DNA from: UBA5186 sp040005095
Lineage (GTDB): Bacteria > Actinomycetota > Thermoleophilia > Gaiellales > Gaiellaceae
Assembly: GCA_040005095.1 (NCBI GenBank)
Contig: JBDTZN010000019.1
Coordinates: 1-30,093, forward strand
DNA length: 30,093 bases
Reading direction: 5' to 3'
The notes beneath the pieces were generated by a model, which was given only the letters and a program-made list of their open reading frames with translations, searched no databases and was not told where the DNA came from. Each line of letters starts with the position of its first letter. The stretch's first letter is position 1. The position numbers and the translations under genes are program-made. Shown here one piece after another: positions 6,927-13,953 of this stretch.

Positions 6927-8248
6927 TCGTAGAGCCGCAGGTAGTCCGGGTTCGCCACGCGCAGCTTCGCGGCCACGTGCTCCTTCAGGAGCGCGAGCGC
7001 ATCATCGGGGACGTCACCTGCGCGGATCCGCGCTGCGAGCTCGCGCAGCTCGTCGGCGCTCAGGGTCTCCTCGGTCGACTCGAGCTCACGGCGCGCGATG
7101 CCGAGCGCGTTCATCGCCACGAGCGTGCGGAACTTCCGCCGCTGGTCGGTCGCATCCGGAAGCACCTCGGTCGCGAGGAACTCCAGCACCGCCTCCAGCA
7201 GCTCGCCCGCGTCCGGCCTGTCTACGGCGTGGCCGGAAGCGGTTTCAACGGATCGACCGGTCGTTTCAGACGGACGCGCGGGCGAAGCCCGCACGTCCTG
7301 AGGACGGCGCCGCAAGCATCGCCTCGGCGTCTCGATCAGGTCGAGGAGCTCGTACTCCTTCTCGGCCGCGAGCCGCCCCAGCACCGCGAGCTCGACGCTC
7401 CGCTCGAGCCCGTTCAGGTGCCGGCGCGACTGCGTCAGCGAGCCGACGGCCCACTTCAGGTTCCCGAGCACCTCCCACCAGAGGAGATCCTCGACCGCGA
7501 TCTGGCGACCGGTCAGCTCGACGTAGCGCTCCAGGTACGGCTCGACCTCTCCGATCCCGCCGAGCCGCAGGTCGTCGCGGCCGAACCGCCACGCGCGGAC
7601 GATCGGCCACGCCACGTCCTCGGTCGGATCGCCGAGGTGCGCGAACTCCCAGTCGAGCAGCGCCACGAGCCCGTGCTCCGAGACGACGATGTTCCCGAGC
7701 CGGAAATCCCCGTGGAGGACGACGCTCGGCAGTGGCTCGGGCGCGCGCTCGCGCAGCCAGGCGAGGCCGTACTCGATCGCCGGATGCGGCTCGCCGACCG
7801 TGTCGAGCTCGCCTTCGAAGCGCGCCAGGACCTCGCCGCCGGTCAGGAACGGGAGCCGCTCCGGCGGAATCGCGTGGATCTTCGCGAGCTCCTCTGCCAG
7901 CTGCACGTCGAGACCCGCGGGCGGGTTCCGCACGATCCGGCGCCCGATCGTCTCGCCTTCCACCCGCTCCATCGCAAACGCCTCGCGCCCACCGAGCTCG
8001 CCGAGGTACGCGACGGGATGCGGAACCTTCACGCCCGCTTCCTCCGCGGCCCGGAGCACCTCGAACTCCTGCTCGAGCGGCAGCGTCGCCTCGTGGATCA
8101 CGCCTCCCGCCGCGCGGCGCACGAGCAACCGCTCTCCACCGGCGTCGACCCCCCACGCCTCCTTCGAAGCCCCGCCGGCGAGCAGCTGCATCGACTCGAC
8201 CTCGGCGCCGAGTCGCGCGGCGAGCTCGGGCGCCCACGGGATGTCCAC
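6923..8248 (-). CDS. APH-fold kinase fused to a DUF6285-like domain (LvaA-LvaB-like)
   Basis: A 441-residue chain. Residues about 15-300 are an aminoglycoside-phosphotransferase/choline-kinase fold: LLAGGASKEAWGVD, LVRRAAGG, AMERVEGETIG, catalytic loop LHGDFRLGN (His179, Asp181, Asn186), and metal-binding Asp199 in LLDWEFAHLGDPTEDVAW, typical of the kinase family allied to ACAD10/11 and LvaA. Residues 343-441 (RPDAGELLEAVLEFLATEVL, then RKFRTLVAMNALGIARREL) look like DUF6285, which I recall as a separate small gene beside such kinases. The two are joined by a basic linker (306-342) encoded by a near-perfect DNA hairpin and a palindrome. The start is GTG 8248, sharing one base with the SDR stop (TAGTG). 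Predicted role: ATP-dependent phosphorylation of a hydroxyacyl-CoA. The separate-gene alternative lacks a good start: only in-frame TTG or GTG codons inside the linker. Confidence 0.87.
   Translation of the reverse strand: MDIPWAPELAARLGAEVESMQLLAGGASKEAWGVDAGGERLLVRRAAGGVIHEATLPLEQEFEVLRAAEEAGVKVPHPVAYLGELGGREAFAMERVEGETIGRRIVRNPPAGLDVQLAEELAKIHAIPPERLPFLTGGEVLARFEGELDTVGEPHPAIEYGLAWLRERAPEPLPSVVLHGDFRLGNIVVSEHGLVALLDWEFAHLGDPTEDVAWPIVRAWRFGRDDLRLGGIGEVEPYLERYVELTGRQIAVEDLLWWEVLGNLKWAVGSLTQSRRHLNGLERSVELAVLGRLAAEKEYELLDLIETPRRCLRRRPQDVRASPARPSETTGRSVETASGHAVDRPDAGELLEAVLEFLATEVLPDATDQRRKFRTLVAMNALGIARRELESTEETLSADELRELAARIRAGDVPDDALALLKEHVAAKLRVANPDYLRLYE
7272..7298. repeat. REP-like hairpin inside the kinase-fusion linker
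   Basis: GGACGCGCGGGC, loop GAA, then GCCCGCACGTCC: a 12-bp stem with one G.T pair. Ten bp away is the perfect palindrome CGACCGGTCG (7254-7263). Such hairpins are normal between genes, but here the DNA is read in frame and encodes the Arg/Pro-rich linker between the kinase and DUF6285-like domains. Confidence 0.75.
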
Positions 8249-9021
8249 TAGGCGGATTGGCCGCCGTCCACGACCAGCGTGTGGCCGGTGACGAAGGCCG
8301 AGGCGGGCGAGGCGAGGAAGACGACGGCTCCCTTCAGGTCGTCCGAGCCGCCGAAACGCCCGAGCGGGATGCGCTGGTCGAGCCCCTCGGCCTGGTCGAG
8401 GACAAACTTGGACATGTCCGACGGGAACCAGCCGGGCGCGATCGAGTTGACGCGGATGCCGTGCCGCGCCCACTTCCACGCCAGGTCGCGCGTGAACGCG
8501 ATCACGCCGCCCTTGCTCGCGTGGTAGACGACCGTGTTGACGACCTCGGCCGGTGCACCGTGGAGGCCCGCCACCGAGGCGATGTTCACGATCGCGCCGC
8601 CTCCGCCCTGTTCGATCATCGCCCGGCCGGCCGCCTGCGCGAACAGGAAGACGCCCGTGAGGTTGACGTCGATCACCTTCTGCCAACCCTCGAGCGGCAT
8701 GTCCTCGGGCCACGCGCCCCACACGGTGCCGGCGTTGTTGACGAGCACGTCCACGGAGCCGAGCTCGTCGCGCGCGCGCGCGACCACAGAACCGACCTGC
8801 TCGGGATCGCGGACGTCGCACGCGAGCGCGAGGGTGCGCACGCCGAGCTGCGCGAGCTCCTGCGCGGCCGCCTCGCAGCGTTCGACCTTGCGCGCGCAGA
8901 GGACGAGGTTCGCGCCCGCCTCCGCGAGCCCCTCGGCCATCTGCCGGCCGATGCCGCTGCCGCCGCCAGTCACGATCGCGGTCTTCCCGGACAGGTCGAA
9001 CAGATCGCGAATAGGGGTCAC
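8248..9021 (-). CDS. SDR oxidoreductase (gluconate-5-dehydrogenase / FabG-like)
   Basis: Classical SDR of 257 residues: TGGGSGIG cofactor loop near 18-25, NNAG, catalytic Ser in NIASVAG, Tyr and Lys in VVYHASKGG, and C-terminal HTLVVDGGQSA. The N-terminal IRDLFDLSGKTAIVTG is typical of gluconate 5-dehydrogenase-like members, which act on many secondary alcohols. The start is GTG 9021, overlapping the stop of the F420-type gene (GTGA); the stop touches the kinase GTG (TAGTG). In the operon it sits directly before the kinase, so it may make or use the hydroxyl group that is phosphorylated, as LvaD (an SDR) does in the levulinate pathway. That role is inferred from order only. Confidence 0.92.
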   Translation of the reverse strand: MTPIRDLFDLSGKTAIVTGGGSGIGRQMAEGLAEAGANLVLCARKVERCEAAAQELAQLGVRTLALACDVRDPEQVGSVVARARDELGSVDVLVNNAGTVWGAWPEDMPLEGWQKVIDVNLTGVFLFAQAAGRAMIEQGGGGAIVNIASVAGLHGAPAEVVNTVVYHASKGGVIAFTRDLAWKWARHGIRVNSIAPGWFPSDMSKFVLDQAEGLDQRIPLGRFGGSDDLKGAVVFLASPASAFVTGHTLVVDGGQSA

Positions 9022-10019
9022 AGCACCAGCTCCGCCATCGTCCGCAGCGCATTCACGTCGTGCGTCGAGCAGAGCAGCGTCGTCGCACCCGACTCGCGCC
9101 AGGCTTCGAGCCGGTCGGCGATGCGCTCCCGTGGCCCGACCAGCGCGACGTCGTCAACGAGCGCGTCCGGCACCGCCGCGATCGCCTCACGCTGCTTGCC
9201 GTCGAGGTACAGCTGCTGGATCTTCTCCGCCTCGGCCTCGTAGCCGTACCGCCGCACCAGCGCGTTGTAGAAGTTCTTCCCGCGCGCGCCCATCCCGCCG
9301 ATGTAGAGACCGAGGATCGGGCGGACGAAGTCGCGCCCGGCCTCGACGTCGTCCGTGACGACGACGTGCGCGGACGGCGAGATGTCGAACCCGTTGCGCG
9401 AGTCGAAGGAGAACGCCTCCCGCGCGCGCTCGGGCGAGAAGAAGATCGGGATCCAGCCGTCCGCGATCTCGAAGGCGAGCTCGACGTTCTTCGGGCCGAG
9501 CGCCGCGATGTAGATCGGGATCTCCGCGCGCAGTGGGCGCATCATCAGCTTCAGCGGCTTGCCGAGACCGGTCGCGCCGGGACCCGTGTACGGGATGTCG
9601 TAGTGCTCGCCGTGGTGCTCGAGAGTCTCCCGCCGGAGGATCGTGCGCACGATCTCGACGTACTCGCGCGTCTTCCCGAGCGGCTTTCCCCACGCCTCGC
9701 CGTGCCAGCCCTCGACGACCTGCGGCCCCGAGGTGCCGAGCCCGAGCAGGAAGCGGCCCCCCGAGAGGAGATCCAGCGTCGCCGCGGTCATGGCCGCGTT
9801 CGCGGGCGAGCGGCCGGGGAGCTGCAGGATCGCCGAGCCGATCTTGATCGTCGAGGTCGTCGCTGCGAGCCACGAGAGGACGGTCACCGCATCGGTTCCC
9901 CACGCCTCGGCCGCCCACGCCGAGTGGAAGCCGAGGCGCTCGGCCTCCTGCGCCAGCTCGATCAGCTCGAGCGGATTCTTCCCGGGAGGCGCGTAGCCCA
10001 TGTAGTAGCCGAGGCGCAT
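9018..10019 (-). CDS. LLM-class (luciferase-like) oxidoreductase, probably F420-dependent
   Basis: TIM-barrel flavin/F420 oxidoreductase of 333 residues. N-terminal MRLGYYMGYAPPGKNPLELIELAQEAERLGFHS is the usual first strand and helix; TIKIGSAILQLPGRSPANAAMTAATLDLLSGGRFLLGLG is the strongest family signature; IPIYIAALGPKNVELAFEIADGWIP is the phosphate-binding region. This arrangement is common in actinobacterial F420-dependent enzymes such as Mer/MSMEG-type proteins, but FMN cannot be ruled out. ATG at 10019 is the first start of a five-gene overlapping operon (SDR, kinase fusion, histidine phosphatase, SnoaL follow). TAGTGT (10035-10030) lies 10 nt before the ATG as a possible -10. Substrate unknown. 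Confidence 0.92.
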   Translation of the reverse strand: MRLGYYMGYAPPGKNPLELIELAQEAERLGFHSAWAAEAWGTDAVTVLSWLAATTSTIKIGSAILQLPGRSPANAAMTAATLDLLSGGRFLLGLGTSGPQVVEGWHGEAWGKPLGKTREYVEIVRTILRRETLEHHGEHYDIPYTGPGATGLGKPLKLMMRPLRAEIPIYIAALGPKNVELAFEIADGWIPIFFSPERAREAFSFDSRNGFDISPSAHVVVTDDVEAGRDFVRPILGLYIGGMGARGKNFYNALVRRYGYEAEAEKIQQLYLDGKQREAIAAVPDALVDDVALVGPRERIADRLEAWRESGATTLLCSTHDVNALRTMAELVL

Positions 10020-10040
10020 TGGTAGTGAGACACTAAAGCC
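10020..10040. promoter_or_regulatory. Divergent promoter region with inverted repeat
   Basis: Twenty-one bp separate ATG 10019 (-) from GTG 10041 (+). It contains TAGTG-AGA-CACTA (10023-10035), a perfect 5-bp inverted repeat around a 3-bp centre. The - strand half doubles as a TANNNT -10 (TAGTGT) for the kinase operon. A regulator bound here could control both the kinase operon and the ACAD10/11-like operon. Arms this short can arise by chance. Confidence 0.35.
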
Positions 10041-11240
10041 GTGGCGATTGCCGACCTAGCGCCAACGCAAGAGCTGGCGGATCTGCGCGCGAAGTACCGC
10101 GCCTTCATGGAGGAGCACGTCTACCCGAACGAGGCGAAGCTCGAGGACGACGACGCGCTCGTGGCGGAGTTGCAGGCGCGCTCGAAGGCGGAAGGGCTCT
10201 GGGCGCCGCACGTCCCTCCGGAGGCGGGCGGCACGGGCACCGGGTTCCTCGCCTACGCGCACCTGAACGAGGAGATCGGCCGCTCGATCCCCGCCCAGCT
10301 CGTCTTCGGCTGCCAGGCCCCGGACGCGGGCAACGCCGAGATCCTGCACCTGTTCGGGACGGACGAGCAGAAGGAGCGCTGGCTGCGCCCGCTCGTCGCC
10401 GGCGAGATCCGGTCGTTCTTCTCGATGACCGAGCCGGAGGTGTCCGGATCGGATCCGACCACGCTGCGGACGACGGCGCGGCGCGAGGGCGACGAGTGGG
10501 TGATCGACGGGCACAAGTGGTTCTCGTCCAGCGCCGAAGGCGCCGCGTTCGGAATCGTGATGGCGGTCACCGACGCCGACGCCTCGCCGCACTCGCGGAT
10601 GAGCCAGATCATCGTGCCGGCGGACGCCGCCGGCTTCGACGTCATCCGCCCCATCCCCGTACTGGGACATGTGGGACACGGCTGGTCGACCCATTGCGAA
10701 GTGCGCTACACCGGCGTCCGCGTTCCGGTGGAGAACGTCCTCGGCGAGCCGGGCGACGGCTTCCGGATCGCGCAGAAGCGGCTTGGGCCCGGCCGGATCC
10801 ACCACGTCATGCGTTGGCTCGGCCAGATGCAGCGGGCCTTCGAGCTCATGTGCAAATACGCGCTGGAGCGCGAGGCGTTCGGGTCGCGCCTGGCCGACAA
10901 GCAGACGATCCAGAACTGGATCGCCGACTCGGCCGCGGAGATCCACGCGTGCCGGCTCATGACGCTCGACGCCGCGCGGAAGATCGACGAAGGCGACGAG
11001 GCACGAGTCGAGGTTTCCGTGATCAAGTTCTACGCAGCGCGGGTGCTCGGCGAGGTGATCGACCGCGCGATCCAGGTGCACGGGGCGCGTGGGCTGACCG
11101 ACGAAACGCCGCTGGCGGCGATGTACGCGACGGCGCGCGCCGCGCGGATCTACGACGGACCGGACGAGGTGCACCGAATGGTCGTCTCGCGGCGGATTCT
11201 GAAGGCGTTCGAATCCGGGGACGGCTGGACATTCCAGTAA
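10041..11240 (+). CDS. ACAD10/11-like acyl-CoA dehydrogenase
   Basis: A 399-residue member of the acyl-CoA dehydrogenase superfamily, in the ACAD10/11 branch. Seen: FSMTEPEVSGSDPT as FAD loop, WVIDGHKWFSSSAEGAAF, GRIHHVMRWLGQMQRAFELM, AIQVHGARGLTDETPLAAMYA, and the C-terminal IYDGPDEVHRMVV. The last motif places Asp372 where ordinary ACADs have the catalytic Glu of YEGT. DGPDEVH is characteristic of ACAD10/11, which in animals process 4-hydroxyacyl-CoA after phosphorylation by their own kinase domain. Here the kinase is encoded divergently (8248-6923), with 21 bp between the two operons. The GTG at 10041 has no leader worth the name. A LvaC-like reaction, eliminating phosphate from 4-phosphoacyl-CoA, is inferred; plain acyl-CoA dehydrogenation is the alternative. 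Confidence 0.93.
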   Translation: MAIADLAPTQELADLRAKYRAFMEEHVYPNEAKLEDDDALVAELQARSKAEGLWAPHVPPEAGGTGTGFLAYAHLNEEIGRSIPAQLVFGCQAPDAGNAEILHLFGTDEQKERWLRPLVAGEIRSFFSMTEPEVSGSDPTTLRTTARREGDEWVIDGHKWFSSSAEGAAFGIVMAVTDADASPHSRMSQIIVPADAAGFDVIRPIPVLGHVGHGWSTHCEVRYTGVRVPVENVLGEPGDGFRIAQKRLGPGRIHHVMRWLGQMQRAFELMCKYALEREAFGSRLADKQTIQNWIADSAAEIHACRLMTLDAARKIDEGDEARVEVSVIKFYAARVLGEVIDRAIQVHGARGLTDETPLAAMYATARAARIYDGPDEVHRMVVSRRILKAFESGDGWTFQ

Positions 11241-12232
11241 ACCGCGCAGTCACGCTCGCGTCGCGACCGACAGGCTTTCCTTCCGAGGAGAACTTCGCAC
11301 TGGTCGAATCGGAAGCGCCGAAGCCCGGCCCGGGCGAGGTGCTCGTCCGCATGCTCTGGACGTCGGTCGACCCGTACCAGCGCGGGCGCATGAGCACGGC
11401 GCGCTCGTACGCGAAGCCCGTCGAGGTCGGCGAGGTGATGACCGCGCAGTCGGTCGGCGAGGTGGTCGGGAGCAACGATCCGCGCTTCGAGCCCGGCGAC
11501 GTCGTGCTCGGAACGCTCGGCTGGCAGGAGTACGCGGTCGCGCGGGCCGGCTCGCTGCGGAAGCTCCCTGAGGGGATGCCGCCGCAGCTGGCCCTCCACG
11601 TCTTCGGGACGAACGGGCTCACGGCGTACTTCGGGCTCTTCGACGTCGGCCAGCCGAAGCCCGGCGACACGGTCGTCGTCTCGGGCGCGGCGGGGGCCGT
11701 CGGCCAGGTCGTCGGCCAGCTCGCGAAGATCGCCGGCTGTCGCGCGGTCGGGATCGCCGGTGGGCCCGAGAAGAAGGCCGATCTGACGGACTTCTACGGC
11801 TTCGACGCGGCGATCGACTACAAGGCCGACGATCTGCGCGCCGAGCTCAAAGCAGCGTGCCCCGACGGCGTGAACGTGTACTTCGACAATGTCGGCGGGG
11901 AGATCTCCGCCGCTGTGCACGCGCGGCTGAACGTCGGCGCCCGCATCGCGGTCTGCGGACAGGTCTCGCAGTACAACCTCGAGCAGCCCCAACCGACCTT
12001 CCACCCCGGCCTGCTGGTCGTCTATCGGGCGCGGATGGAGGGCTTCCTGATCTACGACTATGCGCACCGCTTCGACGAGGCGATCCCGCGCCTGGCCGCG
12101 TGGGTGGCGGAGGGCCGGATCCGCTACAAGGAGGACGTCGTCGAGGGCATCGAACGCGCCCCGGAAGCGTTCCTCCGCATGCTCCGCGGCGAGAACCAGG
12201 GCAAGCAGCTCGTACGTGTCGCAGAAGCGTGA
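11237..12232 (+). CDS. Zinc-free medium-chain NADP reductase (PTGR/CurA-like)
   Basis: NAD(P)H-dependent reductase/dehydrogenase of about 331 residues. N-terminal NRAVTLASRPTGFPSEENF and SVDPYQRGRMS, cofactor loop VSGAAGAVGQVVGQLAKI, VGIAGGPEKKADL, and VNVYFDNVGGEI are hallmarks of the leukotriene-B4-dehydrogenase/prostaglandin-reductase group, which reduces enone double bonds. Homologues begin with a Met just before NRxxxLASRP; here that position is GTA (11237-11239), overlapping the upstream TAA as GTAA. No ATG, GTG or TTG lies in frame until a GTG inside the first domain, so the start is a near-cognate codon (GTA, or ATT at 11231) or there is a sequence error. It forms an operon with the ACAD10/11-like gene. 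The stop lies inside a terminator hairpin. Confidence 0.88.
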   Translation, partial: VNRAVTLASRPTGFPSEENFALVESEAPKPGPGEVLVRMLWTSVDPYQRGRMSTARSYAKPVEVGEVMTAQSVGEVVGSNDPRFEPGDVVLGTLGWQEYAVARAGSLRKLPEGMPPQLALHVFGTNGLTAYFGLFDVGQPKPGDTVVVSGAAGAVGQVVGQLAKIAGCRAVGIAGGPEKKADLTDFYGFDAAIDYKADDLRAELKAACPDGVNVYFDNVGGEISAAVHARLNVGARIAVCGQVSQYNLEQPQPTFHPGLLVVYRARMEGFLIYDYAHRFDEAIPRLAAWVAEGRIRYKEDVVEGIERAPEAFLRMLRGENQGKQLVRVAEA

Positions 12233-12263
12233 CTTAGTGGCTCTTTGTCACTAAGTCCTTTTT
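12231..12263 (+). terminator. Terminator hairpin, covariant member of the palindrome family
   Basis: GACTTAGTG, middle GCTCTTTGT, then CACTAAGTC (12231-12257), followed by five Ts (12259-12263). The hairpin begins on the last two bases of the reductase stop codon. It has the 27-nt length and central GTGGCTCT of the other repeats, but both arms differ at matched positions (third and sixth bases and their partners), so pairing is kept. A Rho-independent terminator is the simplest reading. Confidence 0.8.
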
Positions 12264-12309
12264 GCCGACAAAATCCCTGCAAACAGGCATCTGCCCTGTC
12301 CCTTACAGA

Positions 12310-12336
12310 GGGTTTGTGGCTCAGAGCCACAAACTC
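12310..12336. repeat. Palindromic repeat, variant B, opposite orientation
   Basis: GTTTGTGGCTC (12312-12322), central A, GAGCCACAAAC (12324-12334): a perfect 11-bp dyad with further G.T and G-C pairs outside. The central A marks it as reversed relative to the copies at 2711 and 17244. It lies 20 bp beyond the 3' end of the convergent SDR gene and is a candidate terminator for it, though no good T-tract follows on that strand. Confidence 0.8.
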
Positions 12337-12356
12337 CAAGGACCGAGGCGCCAGGG

Positions 12357-13043
12357 CTACACCGGAGGGGCCATGCCCACCCCGTCGACACGGGGGCCGG
12401 GGACGTTCGGGAAGCGGAACTTCAGCGGCTCTCGTCCGGGTTGGACGACCCACGCTTGGCCGGTTTCCTCGTCGCGGGCCGCGAGGAGGACGGCGTCGGC
12501 GACGTCGCCGGGCTGGAGGAGCGGGAAGCCGGCGTCTGTGAAAGCGTCACGCAACGGGTCGACCATCGCGGTGTCGACGAAGCCCGGGTTGACCATGTTG
12601 ATTCGGATCCCGCGCGCTAGGAGCTGCGGAGCGACGGCGCGGACGAAGCCGACGACCGCGTGCTTCGTGAGCGTGTAGATCACGTCCCCGTCGGTCGGGA
12701 TCAGCCCGGCGAGCGAGGCTGTGACGACGATTGCGCTACCCGGCGCCATCGTGGCCGCGAGACGCCTCACGCCGTAGACGACGCCGTCGACGTTCGCGCC
12801 CAGGACCCGCCGATACTCCTCGTTGGTCAGTTTGGCCAGGTCGTTCTCGCTGGCCACGACCCCGGCGTTCAGGCACGCGAGCTGCGTCGGCTCGACCGAC
12901 TCCCACGCGGCCGGATCGGCCACGTCGAAGCCGTCCTGGAGGTCGAGCGACCGCACCTTGGCGCCCTCCGCCTCGAGCCGTTCGACGATCGCCCGCCCGA
13001 TTCCCGAGGCCCCGCCGGTGACGAGGGCGGTCTCAGGGAACAA
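12357..13043 (-). CDS. SDR oxidoreductase
   Basis: NAD(P)-dependent SDR of 228 residues: TGGASGIG at 9-16, CLNAGV (58-62, an LNAG version of NNAG), Ser110 in VTASLAG, and Tyr123/Lys127 in IYTLTKHA. The short N-terminal half (DLQDGFDVADPAAWESV) suggests a compact FabG-like enzyme using the DV acidic pair after strand 3. The C-terminal REPLKFRFPNVPGPRVDGVGM tail is unusual but also ends several related proteins as I recall. The start is TTG at 13043, overlapping the quinone reductase stop by 11 bp. It is the last gene of the 17127-12357 operon. The product could oxidise a secondary alcohol intermediate; specificity is not readable. Confidence 0.9.
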   Translation of the reverse strand: MFPETALVTGGASGIGRAIVERLEAEGAKVRSLDLQDGFDVADPAAWESVEPTQLACLNAGVVASENDLAKLTNEEYRRVLGANVDGVVYGVRRLAATMAPGSAIVVTASLAGLIPTDGDVIYTLTKHAVVGFVRAVAPQLLARGIRINMVNPGFVDTAMVDPLRDAFTDAGFPLLQPGDVADAVLLAARDEETGQAWVVQPGREPLKFRFPNVPGPRVDGVGMAPPV

Positions 13044-13953
13044 GGACGACCTTCCCGACGTGCTTGCGCTCCTCGATCAGGCGGTGCGCGGCCGGGGCCT
13101 CTGCAAGGGGAAACTCCGCGCCAACGACCGGCCGGATCGCGCCCTCCTCCCACAGCGCGACGAGTTCGGCAATCGCGGCGCGCACGACCTCGGGGCGCAG
13201 CTTCATCAGGCGACCGAGGTAGAACCCCACGAGGCCGACGTTGCGCCCGACGACCAGCGCCGGGTCGACCTGCGGCCACATCCCGCCCGCGTATCCGAGC
13301 AAGAGCAGCGACCCGAGCGGATTGAGCGCCTTCATGCTCGCCTGGATGAGCTCGCCGCCGACCGGATCTATCACGAGGTCGGCCCGGACGTGCTCCGCGA
13401 AGTCCCCGTAGCCGTAGGCCTCGTCGGCGCCGAGCTCCGCCGCGAACGTCCGCTTCTCCTCGGTGCTCGCCGTCGCGACGACGCGCGCGCCGAAGTGCCG
13501 CGCGAGCTGGATCGCAGCCGAGCCGACGCCGCCCGAGCCCGCGTGCACGAGGACGGTGGAGCCCGGCTCGACGCGCACCTGGCGGGTCAGCGGGACGTAC
13601 GCGGTCAGGAACGTCATGAGGAACGAGGCGCCCTCGGCGAAGGTCGCTCCCTCCGGCAGCGGCACGAGCCAGTCCTCGTCGACCGCCGCGAGCTCCGCGT
13701 ACCCGCCGCCGTCGTGACGCGGCAGCCCCATGACCCTGCGCCCGTCGACCTCGCCGGCCACCTCGACGCCGAGCACGACCGGCAGGTCGGGTGGCTGCGG
13801 GTACTGCCCCTTGCGGACGAGGCAGTCCATGAAGTTGATGCCGGCCGCGCGGACGCGGACGAGCACCTCGCCCTCCCCCACCTCGGGCTCCGGCACGTCG
13901 GCCACGGCGAGCCGGTCGGGGCCGCCGGTCTCGCTGAGGACGACCGCCTTCAG
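13033..13953 (-). CDS. Quinone oxidoreductase / zinc-free MDR (NADPH:quinone reductase type)
   Basis: A 306-residue medium-chain reductase. KAVVLSETGGPDRLAVADVPEPEVGEGEVLVRV is the usual start of this family, GINFMDCLVRKGQYP the substrate region, and VHAGSGGVGSAAIQLA the NADPH loop. No zinc ligands are seen. The family start MKAVV aligns to a CTG codon (13953-13951), which overlaps the upstream SDR stop as CTGA. The next ATG/GTG/TTG in frame is GTG 13905, which would remove the conserved first strand, so CTG initiation is likely. Members reduce quinones, enones or 2-enoyl-CoA. Tightly coupled within the acyl-CoA ligase operon. Confidence 0.88.
   Translation of the reverse strand: MKAVVLSETGGPDRLAVADVPEPEVGEGEVLVRVRAAGINFMDCLVRKGQYPQPPDLPVVLGVEVAGEVDGRRVMGLPRHDGGGYAELAAVDEDWLVPLPEGATFAEGASFLMTFLTAYVPLTRQVRVEPGSTVLVHAGSGGVGSAAIQLARHFGARVVATASTEEKRTFAAELGADEAYGYGDFAEHVRADLVIDPVGGELIQASMKALNPLGSLLLLGYAGGMWPQVDPALVVGRNVGLVGFYLGRLMKLRPEVVRAAIAELVALWEEGAIRPVVGAEFPLAEAPAAHRLIEERKHVGKVVLVP

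Noticed and set aside
7254..7330. Frameshift or pseudogene in the kinase/DUF6285 region
   Set aside because: The frame is open through the linker and both domains are intact in the same frame; a fusion explains it without assuming an error, though an indel in the hairpin should be checked.
8249..9052. N-terminal extension of the kinase frame up to 9052
   Set aside because: The extra residues are the out-of-frame image of the SDR gene; kinase similarity begins only after GTG 8248.
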